Shown here: one piece after another, positions 44,860-58,161 of the stretch
Numbering within the stretch: position 1 is the stretch's first letter
How the letters are laid out: each line of letters opens with the position of its first letter
Assembly: GCA_003342815.1 (NCBI GenBank)
Contig: PTEX01000024.1
Location: forward strand, 6,262,786 to 6,326,785
Source: Eudromia elegans
Lineage: Eukaryota > Chordata > Aves > Tinamiformes > Tinamidae
Length of the DNA: 64,000 bases
Direction: 5' to 3'
Translations under genes and position numbers: made by a program
Notes under the pieces: generated by a model
The model's database searches: none
The model's input: only the letters and a program-made list of their open reading frames with translations
Told to the model about the DNA's origin: nothing

Positions 44860-47800
44860 TAACATTCATTTTAATGTTCGTTATGAAAAGTTATGCTCAT
44901 GCTAATAAACTGCAAAATACAGATTTTCTGTTTGAATATTACCTTAAACATTTTAGATACTTTTGTAGCATCATTTTTATAGTCTGCCTTTTTAATTACT
45001 TAACTGCAGAAAGTGTCTTTCTCTCCAAATTCTCCAAGTTGGTCTCTGCAAAATGTTAAGAGGAGACATTGGGCAGATTTCATTTTCCTTAGCTACAACA
45101 GAATTCACTGCTTTCCGCTCAGATGCTGCTTTTGTATGTGCTGTATCTTCTTTTTTCCTATGAGTCTTGCTTGGGGGGAATCTTCCCATTAAGGGGCTGA
45201 CCCTTTGGATCTGAATCTCATGGTGTCATTGATGTCAGTTTGTGTTTGATCAGAACCTAAAGACTCTGCTCACTCCATTCTTGCCTTTCAGGGGAGAAAA
45301 CAATGCAGGCCAGAAATCACCCACATCTTTTTCTCTTTAAGCCCTTGATTTAGCTTCTAAAAACCAACTGTCAGACAAAAAATGACACTCTCATTCACTG
45401 CATTCCTCTTTATATTTCTATTTTGGGCATATATTGCTTTGTATAGTAAGAACAAGAAAAGGCCGGAATTGCCATTTCAGAAATGTCTTTAAAAACTAGT
45501 TTTGGAGTTTAGATACAATAAACCAGATGGAATGGGGGAAAAGCTGGCTTTGCAGAAAAGACTAGTGTTTCATCTCTGCCTTTTTTTCCCTACATGCAAA
45601 TGAGATGATTTGTGATTCTGCCCAGATCTTCTCTATAGATTATTTTTAACAAGCTTCCCTTTTATCAGAAATGCCTGAGCAGTAGTGAATATTTCTTTTG
45701 CCTCCTTTTGTTCCATTGCTGAGGGTAGTTTCAAAAAGTCACCTCAAGTTTTCCCATCACATCAGCATCTCTTGCAAAATGTTTGGTGGAATAATTCTTT
45801 TCAAGTGATTCAATCTCTTAAAAGTAGTTGCTGGGCTTGTGAAAAGTTTGCATACTCTGGAATAGTCAGTTCTAATCTATTATTACACACCTTGTAGCCT
45901 GTTCAGCTCTATAATATTCTATATAAGCAGCAGTAATTTTGTAGTGTGGTGTTAAGGTGGGGAGGGAGAGTAAGCTGTTGATTAGAGAAAGTAAGCAGGA
46001 GTCTGGAGCCCTGGCTCTATCTTCACTTTCCTTTTGCATTGAAGTTTGCCATTACACATGTCTGTTGAACTCCCAGTGTCTCCGTTCTGCTGTTTTGGAA
46101 AATAGTATTGCCTTTTTCTGGGAATAAGTTCTTTGAGAAGCTCTACAGGAAAGTTTTGATTTAGTTCCAAGTATAATTGTATTGTGATAGAACCCTAAAC
46201 TGGCAGGTTTCCTGTGTGTGGTTCAAGAAATATCAAGAATATGAGGACTAGTATATCAGTTTGATCCCTCTCAAATGTTAGCAAATGACAAGCAATGAAA
46301 CAGTTTATTTACTTAAAATAATCATACTCTAATCAAGAGATAAACAAAGAGGATGTGAAGTTCCTAATAGCAGTCATGGCCTAGAAACCATCCAGACTAG
46401 AGAAGAAGGGTGCAAAAGGAGTACCTTGCTTTGGGACTTGAGACAATTGACGTTAGTGATGGAAGGTGCATCTGTACTGAGGGCCACGGACCTGAGCCCT
46501 GGTCTTCTTTCAGTCCAGCCTTTTCTTGGATAGCAGGTTGGGCATTGCTGCCGTTTCCACAAGCCTTTGGGATGACCCTAGCTCAGGGAGCTTGGCCTCA
46601 TTAGATTCAAACTGAGCCACATCCCTCCCACTCCAGCACATTTACAACCTCTACCCTCACAGAAAAAAAGGATCAAAGATACCATAAGTCTTTCTGTAGA
46701 GCAACCCCAAACCTACTCTGCTGTTGTCATTTACTCTGCATAAAAAGATTTGTTCTTGGTGTTATGAAACAGGATTTTCTTCTGTATTTTCCCATTAGTG
46801 AAAACTTGAGGGCCATTTTCCCCTTTGCCCCACAACAGCTCCTCTTCTCCCACTGCAGCCTCGGTTATCGAAGCCTCTGAGCAGCAGCTCAATTATTCGA
46901 AGGTCGTATGCATCCCTCGAGAACTAGTGAAGACCCATGTTGATGCTCACAGCCCAGTGCTCCTGAGATGATTCCCATCCCGTGGAGCGGAACTCCATGG
47001 CTGGGTTGGGAGGCTCTGCCAGACCCACCTGGCTTCCTGTGAGCAGGAGAACAGTGAGCAGCGAGCACTGCAGCTCCAAACAGAGACCTCACGGTCTCTC
47101 CAGACTCTTCCCAGTCCTGTCTGTGAACACCATGAAATACCCTTGGCCTCCTTCTCCATCTGTTGAGTGGGGGCACTGACGAGGATGAGCAGGGAGCCCT
47201 TTGAAGATGAAAAGTGCTCCAGAAGTGCTAATTATTTGGAGCAAGCATCTCATTTACGTGCTGACTTTCCTTTATCTCTCAGGGGCTTTAAACTCTATTA
47301 GAGAACTAAAACTGTACGTTTCCCTTAATGCCCCTGCGAGTCTTGTCTGGAAAATGACTGTCACTTTTGGCTCCTTTGCATTCCATTTTGGGAAGACAAG
47401 AGGGAGATTAGCTTTTAACTGTGTTTATTAGTGTGTGTGGAAGACAGACATGGGGGGATAAAATGCACCTGATTGCTTTTGGTACCAGTTATCCAGCAGC
47501 CAAACTGAGCTGTGGCAGAACACGTGGGCTTTCAGGTTGCATTTGTTGCAAACGATAAACAATAACTGGTCATATATCCCATGCAGCATATTCCTGACCC
47601 AACAGGCATGTCACCCCCACCTAGGATGGCTTCTACCAAGCTTTTTTTTAATTCTGTGCCTCTTTGTGCATATCCTCATGCACGTAACATGGTTCTTGGG
47701 ACAGTCATAGGAAGTGAATAGCGTGACTTTTTAATGCCATTACCCCTGGTTGTTTTAATTAATGCTTAGTTTGTGGCAGTTCTTTGTTACTTGTGTTCTC

Positions 47801-48012
47801 TGCTTTGTTTTCTGTGGGACATAACATAGAGCTAGGAAAGGAAGGACAGACAGGTCGTTGCACGTCAGCCTCTAGACCACTGTGTGGGAGGGTGAGAAGG
47901 GCAGAGAAAGAGAGGAGGGATGGGGAGAGCCTTTGTGTGGAGGCACTCAGCACGTTTTGAAAAGCAAAGCCAAGTCCACAGCTTGTCTTATGTATGATTT
48001 ATATTGATACAC

Positions 48013-48041
48013 GTTAACCACGTTAATGTTAACCACGTTAA
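48013..48041. repeat. Short tandem duplication, 14 bases
   Basis: gttaaccacgttaa occurs twice, at 48013-48026 and 48028-48041, separated by one base. GTTAA half sites in this arrangement resemble homeodomain or HNF1-type half sites, but that is only suggestive. Confidence 0.85.
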
Positions 48042-48471
48042 GACACATGGTGAATACTTAATATGGAAGTTAGATGGGCATGTTGTTAAGGTCTGGATTG
48101 ATACGTGTCCCTGCTTGTATCTGTACAGGAGATAGGGAAGTGCTGCCATATGGATGTATCTCAGGGCAGCATGCACCAGGATCGAGGGATTTGGTCGAGT
48201 TCGAGCTCCCCCATCCCCATCCTGCCCATTTCCCGCTCAGCCTGTCTTGGCCGGCTGAGGGGAGCACTTAAACCTCCTCAGGCTGGGACACCGAGTGGCT
48301 ATTTAGGGTTCAGGGGCCGGTGGAAGCAGCCAGGCCATGCCATGCACCAGACGCTCGTGCTGAGCCCTGCACGTGCGCTGGCGGCGGCAGCACCTCCTGC
48401 TCAAGGCCCTGCTCAGGGTGAGGGAAGCCTCTCCCTATGCGCGGGGTCCTTCTCTCCCATCTCAAGCTGCT

Positions 48472-48486
48472 GCTGCTGCTGCTCCC
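48472..48486. repeat. Short CTG repeat, 5 units
   Basis: Five consecutive CTG (or GCT) units within the CpG-rich part of intron 10. Confidence 0.85.
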
Positions 48487-48778
48487 CAGCCCGCAGAGCC
48501 TTCCCTCGCGGAGCCTGGCGCGCTGCACCGAGCCTCGCCGGCAGGCCCTGTGACACATGTCTACAGTGTAAGGACAAGCGCTTTGGGAGAGCCAGACCTT
48601 GCAGCCTTTATCCACTCCTGAGGAAAAAAATGACTTCATAAAAACCTCTCAATATGTAAAATACCGTGAAGGATGAAGCAGGGAAGCACAGGACAGCAGT
48701 GCCCAGAATAGAGCCTGCTCGGCAGTCCCTGGGGAGAGCAGCTCAGCCACGCGTGCGAGGCAGCTGCCCTGCACCTCC

Positions 48779-48799
48779 CAGCAGCAGCAGCAGCAGCAG
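48779..48799. repeat. Short CAG repeat, about 6 units
   Basis: About six CAG units roughly 300 bases downstream of a CTG run. The two are complementary and could pair in a transcript. The flanking sequences are not complementary, so this is not one larger inverted repeat. Confidence 0.85.
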
Positions 48800-51700
48800 G
48801 GCACGGGCGGCACGTGCAGTTGCCTTAGCCAGGAGGAGAACCGAAGCGATTCCCAGGTCTCTGCCTGACTTCCCTGTGGTTTCAGCCTGTCAGAGCGTGT
48901 ATGCAGATGGGGCTCCTGCGCTCCGACCGACCCTCGTCCCACGGAGAGGGGAAGTGCCCCCGTTGGCGGGAGCTCAGAAACCTGACATCCCTTTAACTTC
49001 TCCGTTTGCAAGAGCGAGAAGAGCAGGGTCGCGGAGGGAGCTGTGCTGTGTTCACATGCCCACATTTTGGACAGGGAACGAGCTTAATACTGAAGAGCCT
49101 CTGCAGATGCAGCCAATTGCACTTTTAACACATTAATAACATTCTGCACTGCTCGGCTAATACATGCTAAAAATGCAGCACAGCATCTTGTTCGCCAGTT
49201 TCTAAAGAAGTGTGAGCTAATGCCTGAAACACGCAGTGCCCCCAGCCTGGCCTCCCCGCGCAGCGCGGGGCGCAGCAGAGCCTCCCGCGAGGCAGCGTTC
49301 CCCAGCAGATGCCCCAGGTAACGGCTTGCTCTGTCTGACATTGCTCCTCGTGCCCGTTTGCCCTTACGGCAGCAGAGCCCTGGGCAGCAGCCGCAGTCTC
49401 CAGCGGTGCCGCGGGCACACTGCGTGCCGCCGCTGTGCGTGCCCGTGTGCAGCACGGCCAGGGCGCCCGGTGCTTCGGCTCCCAGCACAGGGCAGGAATC
49501 GAGTACCTGGCGTCACGTGCGCATGGATGTCATTCAAGTGCTGGTAGCTTCCCAGAGCAGGCAGGGGTCTTGCAAAGTGATTGCTGGCCCTATCCACTGC
49601 TTGGAAAGCAGTAGAGCAGCAGGGAAATTCCTCACGTGCGCCAACAGAAACAACCCAAAATGCCAGCAGGAGCACAGCCTCTATCTCCTGCTATCTCTAG
49701 TGCGTGTCTGGCAAGCTGGAAAGACTCGCCTTAGCTCTGCAAGTGGGAGAATTTGATCTCCTTCTGGATTACAGAGATTAAACCTCTTTTTTTTTCTTTT
49801 TTTTTCCTTCATGTGGAGTGATGTTGCTATTTACTGGATTTTCTTCCTCTCCTGAACGGTCTTGAGATTTGCAGCCCCCTGGGGTCAGCGCTTAGTGGAA
49901 TCGGGAGCGCCGTGGTGCTCCGTCCCCTCTGAATCCCTCCCTCCCACGCTGGGGGGGAGGCAGGGGCTGGTCGAGCCTCACAGGCCTCCATGACATTTCT
50001 CGCTCAGCTCAAATGCAGTCATGGTGTCTGGGTGATTAGTCTTGAGTGATTAGTGAAGCTTAGTTGCTGAGGGTTCCAAACCCTTCTCCAGTGCTGCACA
50101 GGAAAGGTTATTTGTGGTTGTGGTTGGTTGGTTTGTCTTTTTTATCTAGCTCATTTTTGTGGGTTCTGCTCATCTGCAGCCATAACAAGCAGAGTCACAA
50201 CTGTGCTGCAGTTTCTAATAGACCGCTAGGGTGTTCAAGCTCTCCAAAAGCATTTTTTCAAAGTACTATAAATTTAAATAAATAAACAAAGAATGGTCTG
50301 ATTTTCCCTACTGAGGTGTAACTGATGTTCAGAGAAGTGCTGGGAACCAGACTTAGGCCTTGGGTTGTGGCTTTCAGTGCTGTTAGTGTTGATGGTCTCC
50401 TTAGGCTCTATGTCGCCCGCCAATCTTGTTCCCTCTTCAGGAAATGTTTACTGCCATGTTCCTGTAAGAAGCGAGAGTGTTTGTGGGTGTTCCCAGTGTG
50501 TTGGAGGCCCCTAGGGTGGTGTCCAGCAGCAGTATTAGGAAAAAAAATTATCAAAAACAATAGGAAAGCATGAAAGTAGAAATGTACCAAAAAAGTACTG
50601 TTTGTAGCCCATGTAATATTAAAATTCAATTTATTTGTCAAGAAGTTCATCCTGTAGAGTGTGAACAAGGAGGTGGCATACTGTCAGTGTGTTGGTCTGA
50701 GGCTACTGTGCCAAGCATTGGCATCCTCCTCCCGGCGCATCCCCCGGGAACGCGCTGCAGGACCCTGCTCAGCTGCTCGGGAAGGAGGCCCAGACTTGAG
50801 CACGGGCTGCATCAGCCCTTGGGAAGGTCCTCAGTGTCTACTCTGGCAGGTGAAACAGGACTTGGTGAGGATTCCATTTCTGAGAGTCCAAGACAATGCT
50901 GCAGAGAGTGAGTGTTGTTAGGGCTGAGGCAGCCGGCTCCTTCTTGCACCAGCTGCTCCAGGGTTTTCCCATCTATGCGCAGAGTTGCTGGCAGCAGGGC
51001 TGCCACCTGAGCATCGCTTCACACACAGCTCATCGCTCAGGGCCTGGGCCAGCAAACTGGCCCTAATAAGGATTAATACGTGAGGACCTCATTAGTCCAA
51101 CACCAAGTGCAGTAGCTGTGATTGGAACGCTCAGTCTTCCTGACGGCAGGGAAGTTTTCTGCCTTTAAAACCTGTCTACTTCTTCTGCCTACTGACTACC
51201 TACGTTTAACAGCGTAAACAGAGGCTAAAAGACAAATATGTGTGTTGGAGGAATTTGGCGGTGATCATGTTCTAGGATTTTCCGGTCCTTTTTCCATACT
51301 CTACCTGTGCCTCCTTAGGCCACTCTCCTGCTTAGACCATTGGCAGGGTCATCCAAAGCCAGTCAACACCCAGGCATCCTGAAGCAACTGGCCTTTTCGG
51401 TTTGCATATTCAAGCAACATCAGAGTGGATGTTTGCAGTGAGTGACCCTGGGTCAGGTGAGGGTTTTCTGCTCCAGGAAGGCATCTCTCGAGAGAACAAC
51501 ACGCATGACTGTCTAAAGGAGCTGAAGAGGGCTGTAAAATCACACCCCCAGGGCCATGGTTTCCAAATGGCTTCCTTACATGCACATTCAGAGTTTATTT
51601 GATTATTCCAAGCAGTGACCTTGTCCACGTACATCGCAGAGGCAGTGCACAGCATGAGGCTGAGCTTGGCTGCATGAGGAGCTGTGGCCATTTCTGTTTG

Positions 51701-52622
51701 CTAACCTTTAAAAAAGACCACAACAGCTGTCTAGTAGGAGGAACCAGTCAGACATTAATAGCAGTGATGTACATCGCTGTCAGACATAAAGAAAGGCATA
51801 TGCAGTTCTTCTATTGCTGATAGTGCTCAAAACCAGCTAAATTTCAGTGACTACCCTTCTTAGACTCCTTTTAAAGATCCTGGAGTCATCAGTTAGTCAA
51901 TGAACTTCCTGAAAGAATCAAAAAAAGAAAATTTAAATACAACAAACACACAACCTCCCGAGTTCTCAGGACACTGACAGACACAGACCATCAACTGGTG
52001 AGCGACACAGGAGACAAGGGGCAAGCCTTGCCATGATACAGCGTCTGGCACGTGAACAAGGACAGCCCTGTTGGGAGGGGAAAAGGGCATGCTCTAGGCC
52101 AAGAATTAGGGTTCACTGTCCTTCCTCGAGTTAAATAATAGACAATGTCAAATAACTTGTTGATGAAAAACCCATCAAATAATCCACATGAATTTTAAAT
52201 CCCTATCATGAGCTCTTGTTTTGTTTCTATGGTACAAGTATGATTCATGGAGTTAACAATGGTTCATGGCAAAACTGGACATCAAAATACAGTTCTGTAT
52301 TCATTCTGTATGTGGACACTACATTTGTTATTCTAGGAATTACATTTTCAGTTGTAACCTTGCTGTCCAGTTTATTTAGTGTTTTATGCATCCCCTTTAA
52401 CTGAGTGTAAATGTTGGGTATATATCTGCCTCTGCTTTGAGGCCCTTGCATGGAATTGTCCATAGTTTTTCCTGTTAATAATTGTCTATTGGCATTGCGA
52501 AATCCTTAAACAATTTCAGTGAGTGCAAAGCAAATGTTACCTACTGACTCTTGTAGTTTATCATCTGATTCTTTGACTTGAGACTCTAGATTGCAGACAT
52601 GTTGCCACTGTTTTTTAACTAA

Positions 52623-53334
<712 letters not shown>

Positions 53335-53868
53335 TCTCATTTTACGGTCATCTGCTTGGTGCATATAACATTTATTATGCTTTGAAAAATAAGATTTGAT
53401 TATTTTTTAAAACATCACATGCAACAGCACTTTAAAAACATCTGCCCCCTGCCATGGCTTCTGCTTGTCTTTAACTTTCTTTTAAGTCTTATTTCTGCAT
53501 TTTCGTTCTTGTTGAACCATCCTTGCATCTTTTACTAACTTGCTTTTCACCATGTTTTGCATGTCCAGGTCTCCATATGTGCCTCTTTAAGAGTTCTTGT
53601 GCACTATCCTTTACGTGTATCACTATTGAAATCTAGTCTAATCTGCTGTCCCTCTGCTCATAGTCAATATGGCCTGAAAAGCATTGCCAGATTGTTGTTT
53701 TATTTGTGAAGACAGTCTTTCTGAATAAGCCTTTAGCAAAACATGTTTGGTAATAGTATTAGCAATGGTAGAATTGTATTTCTCTTTTAAACAATCACTT
53801 TGAAAACCACCAGAGAATAGTGAGCCCTCTCTAACTGGACAATGCATACCTCGTGTGTTTTTTCAATA

Positions 53869-53888
53869 GTATATACGTACGTATATAC
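53869..53888. repeat. Perfect 20-base palindrome
   Basis: GTATATACGTACGTATATAC equals its own reverse complement. It is alternating purine-pyrimidine throughout and could extrude as a cruciform or form a perfect hairpin. It lies in intron 11. Confidence 0.9.
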
Positions 53889-53970
53889 ATATAGTCTTTC
53901 TACATAATACTTTGGTGATGTGCCTGATACTCGATAGAGCTATCTAGTTCCATAGCGATGGAGTTGAAGT

Positions 53971-54046
53971 GAGTTATATTTTTATATTTTAAGTTATATG
54001 AAGTTATATTTTTATGTTTTCTGTTATTTATATTTTTATATTTTCT
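53971..54046. repeat. AT-rich imperfect tandem repeat
   Basis: Three imperfect copies of a unit like gttatatttttatattttct or aagttatatg, 20 to 30 bases each. It is a simple AT-rich minisatellite. Confidence 0.75.
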
Positions 54047-54246
54047 ATGACAATATTTTAAAACATAGTCTATGACTACCTTAATTATTAAAAATACCCA
54101 CTTAGGACAACCCATTTTCACAAGACTGCTAATTAAATTAAGAAAGACAGGTCTTTTCCAAGAAGTAAAAGCATACATTATCAATCTCCACAGTTTGGTA
54201 CCATTTCCACTGCCTAAATTGAAAACTTAACAGGTTTTCTTTTCAG

Positions 54247-54457
54247 TATCATGGTGGAGATCTTAAGTAATCTCACTGAAATCAGTGACAAGTCTCCAGT
54301 GAAGTTTCTTGAAAAGGATCATGATTTTAGCCCTTGTGATGATCCTTTAAGCTCACAGTCACTGCCTGTTCAGATCCTCGAACGATCACAAAGTCCAGGG
54401 TTTTCAGATACTGACATAGACCTGTGGCTTTTGATGCGACCCATTGGTGTGCTTTAG
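54247..54457 (+). CDS. Possible alternative 3'-terminal exon in intron 11
   Basis: A good acceptor (ggttttcttttcag, ending 54246) precedes an open stretch that would continue exon 11 in frame. Exon 11 ends with two codon bases, the first base here completes Ser, and 69 further codons follow to a TAG stop. The tail would begin SIMVEILSNLTEISDKSPVK and is rich in Ser, Asp and Pro with no recognised domain. Such a product would end after the M2 loop and lack M3, M4 and most of S2, so it could not form a normal channel. A match of phase has a one-in-three chance. The nearest clear AATAAA (55888) is 1.4 kb away. I recognise no homologue. Confidence 0.22.
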
Positions 54458-55715
54458 AAGCTTTGATAGCAGTAATTCGATTTCACATGTGACTGACACA
54501 CATACATTTATATAAAATAAGACATGGCCTTTTTTCCTAGATACGACCATGCATTAGTTTTTGCGGAGATAGCAATATTTCAGAGTGCTGCCTCACTGCC
54601 TAGTTGCAGCGTTTAGCCTCTTCCTCATGTCTATATGCTGTGTTTCTGCTCTCCTCCCAAATTCTGCTATGAAACTGTGCCTTCCTGCTTGCCGTGAAAG
54701 GTGATGAGTAGTGATAGCATTTAAATTGCTGTTGACCATGTGTGTGCTCAATACAAAGGACCGGGAAATAAGCACTGGGACATCACATGGAAAGCTGCAG
54801 GCATTGCACTGTTTCCACTAGGTCTGTTTATTGACAGTAAAGAGCAGAGCATAGGATTTTTGTTAGCTGTCATGTGACTCTTTGACAAGTTCAGCCATCT
54901 ACCTTATATAACGAGAGAGAAATACTCCCTTTTTTTCTCAGTAGCGCAATGATCAGTGCCTTGGAAATACCTACGAGAAAGAGGAGTAAACCTAGTTGTT
55001 ATATCTACCTCTCAGTAGCTGTTAGCTGAGTATTAATACAGGGCCCTCATTTGAAGACATTATTCAGCTATTTTGTTATCTTTCATGATAACAGTTTCCA
55101 GGCGGTTACACAACTTGTTACTGAAAAAAAAAATCAACGTTTTAAATTCCAGAAACACTGTTCCTTTGACTGATATGTTGATTTAAGTTGATTTAATGTG
55201 AAATTTCTTTTCCATAGAAGGGACTGTTCCCAAGTATTCCATTCTGAATCCATGTCTTTGTAAGATTACTCCATTCACAGTACATTGCCTATATGAATGT
55301 TTCATACTATTTTATTGCCATTAAAAGGGGCTTCATTCTTCCATTGTGAGTTTTGTCTGAATACATTTCTTATAAGAGAGTGTGCAGCACTTGTAGAGAG
55401 ATGCCGACAAGCAGTCTGGAGAGATCACTTTTGTACTTGCTGAGAAAGGCTCTTTCAGCTGCCTTTGTGTGGAACAGCTGTGACATCTAATGACTAGTTA
55501 GATCTCTCCTCGGTGAGTATGCTGTGCGGATATTCCAGAGGATATATCCCTATACTCTCCTCTCTGCATTTAATAGGAGTCGTCTAACCTGAAGCAGATA
55601 GCAGCCAGCGGATGGTGTTCGGTTCCTCCCTTGATGGAGTCAACATTTGTTCCAGCAGTTTTGTTCTGCTATCAAAGGCTGCTGTGTTTTCTGCCTAGTA
55701 AGCTAAAGTATTGAA

Positions 55716-55745
55716 AATTCACTTTTGATGGATCAAAAGTGGATT
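55716..55745. repeat. 14-bp hairpin with two-base loop
   Basis: CACTTTTGAT (55720-55729) and ATCAAAAGTG (55732-55741) are perfect reverse complements. The stem extends by one G-U and three A-T pairs on the outside. Intron 11; no known role. Confidence 0.85.
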
Positions 55746-57310
55746 GTTAAACTTGCTTTAATGTAGGATGTGTACAACAAATGGAAACAGGGGAAAACAC
55801 AGTCAAATTTGTAACACTGTTTTGAGCAAAATATCTTTGAAATCTGTACAAGACCGAGTATTTTCAATGTGCTCTTTGTTCGTATGGAATAAAGGGCCTC
55901 GAATAATTAATTACTGATGGAAAAGGACAGTGTTTTTTCATTAAACATGATTGTGTGAGGCTGGGTGCTTAAGAGGGTATATTTACAGATCCATCTTTTC
56001 ACAGCAAAAGATTCAAGAGACTCCTATTAAAGGCCATGGGAATGACTCTCTGTGGGACTTTCAGACTAGAGCGAGCTGGGCAGCGAGGTGCTTCTGAAAG
56101 TCCCACGGCTGATTCCCGTGACGAGAGAACGGAGCATCTCAGGCCAGACCTTTAGATGCTGCTGCCGTGTGTTGTCTCAGGGGTAAAGTGAGGCCACGAG
56201 GCCCTGCGGAAGGAGAGGGGCTGTGGGGAATGAGAGGAGGGCTGAGCTCGTAGCGGGTACCAAGCCTGGGCCTTCAGAACAACGAGGGGCTCTAGATGGG
56301 CAGATTTTGCACCAGAATGCAGGGTTGTAAACAGTATAGTCATCTCAAATCGATCATGAAAGCCCAGTTGAATAGTGTGACAAGCTCATTACTTCTGTAG
56401 GAAATCAAAGTTGTTTGGTGGTAGAAACAAAAATCAAGTTATTGAATTCATAAGATTTTGTTTGAATGTATTATTGTCTTGAAAAAGAATGTGAATTTAA
56501 ATATCTGTTTTGTTTTTCTCTCATTACTAATTTGCTTTCATTTAACTCCATGCTTCCTTTTAAATTTCCCGTCAAGGTATGCACATTTCCTGTTTACTTC
56601 CTTTTCAAAATGCCCTATGACTTTGTTTTGATAAGTGTGCACTGTAAGACAGTCATCTCTTCAACCAGTGCTTCGTTACTCCTCTCATTCGTTAACTCCT
56701 TGATTCTCTGTAAAGTGATTTGATGCAATGTATTGATGTCAACTGCATGTTGGGATAAAGCACTGGTTGCTCGTTTTCAAATTGCAAAGCTTTACACTTG
56801 GACAGGTATGTCTTCATTGGATAAAGAGTGTTGGTACTAAGAGCTGTGATAGATCTCTCTGTAGTTATAGCCTGAGTAATGGACAGCATCGGTGTGGTTC
56901 GCAGCACAAAGCATGCAGGCAGACCTTTGTTAGCATCCCGATGTTTATGTACTAACTCTTTTTCTCCCTCGTCCCTCCACACCAGCCCTGCAGTGGGTAT
57001 AAGGAGTCTCTATATCAGCAGATGGACTGGGGGGAAGGGAGGCCACCAGGCCAGACTGTGTTCTGGTTCTTTGACTCTCTCTGTCTGTCTGTCCTTTGGT
57101 GTCAGCTTTGTGGTTTGTTCATTTTTCTTTTGCCTCATCCTGTGCGTAACACATTACAGCTGTGTTAGCCCAGGGTGCTTCATCGTGGCAGCTGTTTGCC
57201 CTTTGGTGCTCATTGGAAAACTCTGGGATAAGCAACTCGATAGTGTTTTCTTTCCTAGTGCCCTCACTCTTTTGAGAACCGCTCTGGTCCTTATCCAAAA
57301 GACCCCTCTC

Positions 57311-57334
57311 TTGCCCTGAGGAGCCTCAGGGCAA
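57311..57334. repeat. Perfect 11-bp inverted repeat, two-base centre
   Basis: TTGCCCTGAGG (57311-57321) and CCTCAGGGCAA (57324-57334) are exact reverse complements separated by AG. The hairpin is GC-rich and no T run follows. Confidence 0.9.
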
Positions 57335-58139
57335 TGCCTCCTCCTTCCTCAAGGAAACCAGCCATGCCCAGCTCCTTCCTCATGGCTCATCTCCACGTTC
57401 TGTCCTGTATCTGTCTGACTTGGTTTGTGCAGGTGGCAAGATCTCTGGGGCAAAATAGTCCTACATTGCTCTGTGTGTAATGTGCTATGTGAACATGCAG
57501 CTCGACACAGACATTTTGTTGTTACGGCGTTATGTGGGCTTGAGGTTTCATTGCTATGGAGAATGCTTGTCTTCCTGCACATCTTCATCCCAACAGCACA
57601 TCTGTCCTGCAAGTAGAAGAGGCAGTTGCAGATGCAAGTAAGGCATTTCCTAAGGGAAAGCCTAGGGAGAATGCACATGTGCTACTTTTGTTTCCTATTA
57701 TGCCATTAAATATATCTCAACACCTCAGCAAGGGTCTTTTCCTCATCTTCCTATTTCAAGACCTACTTAAAGCACAAGGGCCGCAGGAACCTGGAAATGC
57801 CCAAAAGAGCTGGTCCTGTTGTATTCAGCCAGATGTAGCATCTGTCACGTGCCAGACTTCCACTTAACCTGGCTCTGAAGCTGTCAGCCTTCCTGTAGGG
57901 GGGAGCTTGATGCAGAAGATAGAAGACGTGTTGTGAGACAGTGAAGAGATGAACCTCACCTGAGGTAGCCATCTAAAAGCAATATGCTCTTTTAGTTACA
58001 TACCTTGGTTACCTCCAGAGTAATGGGAGAAAGATGGACACTTCAGTTTAATCCTGTATAAGAACAAGTAGGGTAAATCCTGTTCTGAGGGTGCCTCTTC
58101 CCTCTCTTTCTCTGCATTGGATCCAAAGGGATCCTACTT

Positions 58140-58161
58140 CACTAGCTTGCACGAGCTAGTG
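58140..58161. repeat. 8-bp inverted repeat with six-base loop
   Basis: CACTAGCT (58140-58147) pairs exactly with AGCTAGTG (58154-58161). The loop is TGCACG. A short hairpin in intron 11 that may well be chance. Confidence 0.8.

Larger units (their letters stand above)
48105..49560. promoter_or_regulatory. CpG-rich island inside intron 10
   Basis: About 1.4 kb stands out from the AT-rich intron around it by high GC and frequent CpG, densest near 48360-48560, 48780-49040 and 49230-49480. It includes CACGTG at 48369-48374, a perfect GC hairpin at 49254-49270 (CCCCGCGC-A-GCGCGGGG) and CTG/CAG runs. The long open frames here on both strands (up to 178 codons) are expected from GC-rich, stop-poor sequence. 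An intragenic promoter or enhancer is the natural hypothesis. No TATA box or transcript start can be shown from sequence alone. Confidence 0.45.

Noticed and set aside
48105..48641. 178-codon open frame on the + strand in intron 10
   Set aside because: It lies in GC-rich, stop-poor sequence where several frames on both strands are open at once. Repeated Ser/Cys/Ala runs come from the CTG/CAG repeats.
48684..48703. REST/RE1-like words (agcac followed by ggacagc) in the CpG-rich island
   Set aside because: The spacing between the half sites does not fit the canonical or known non-canonical RE1 arrangement.
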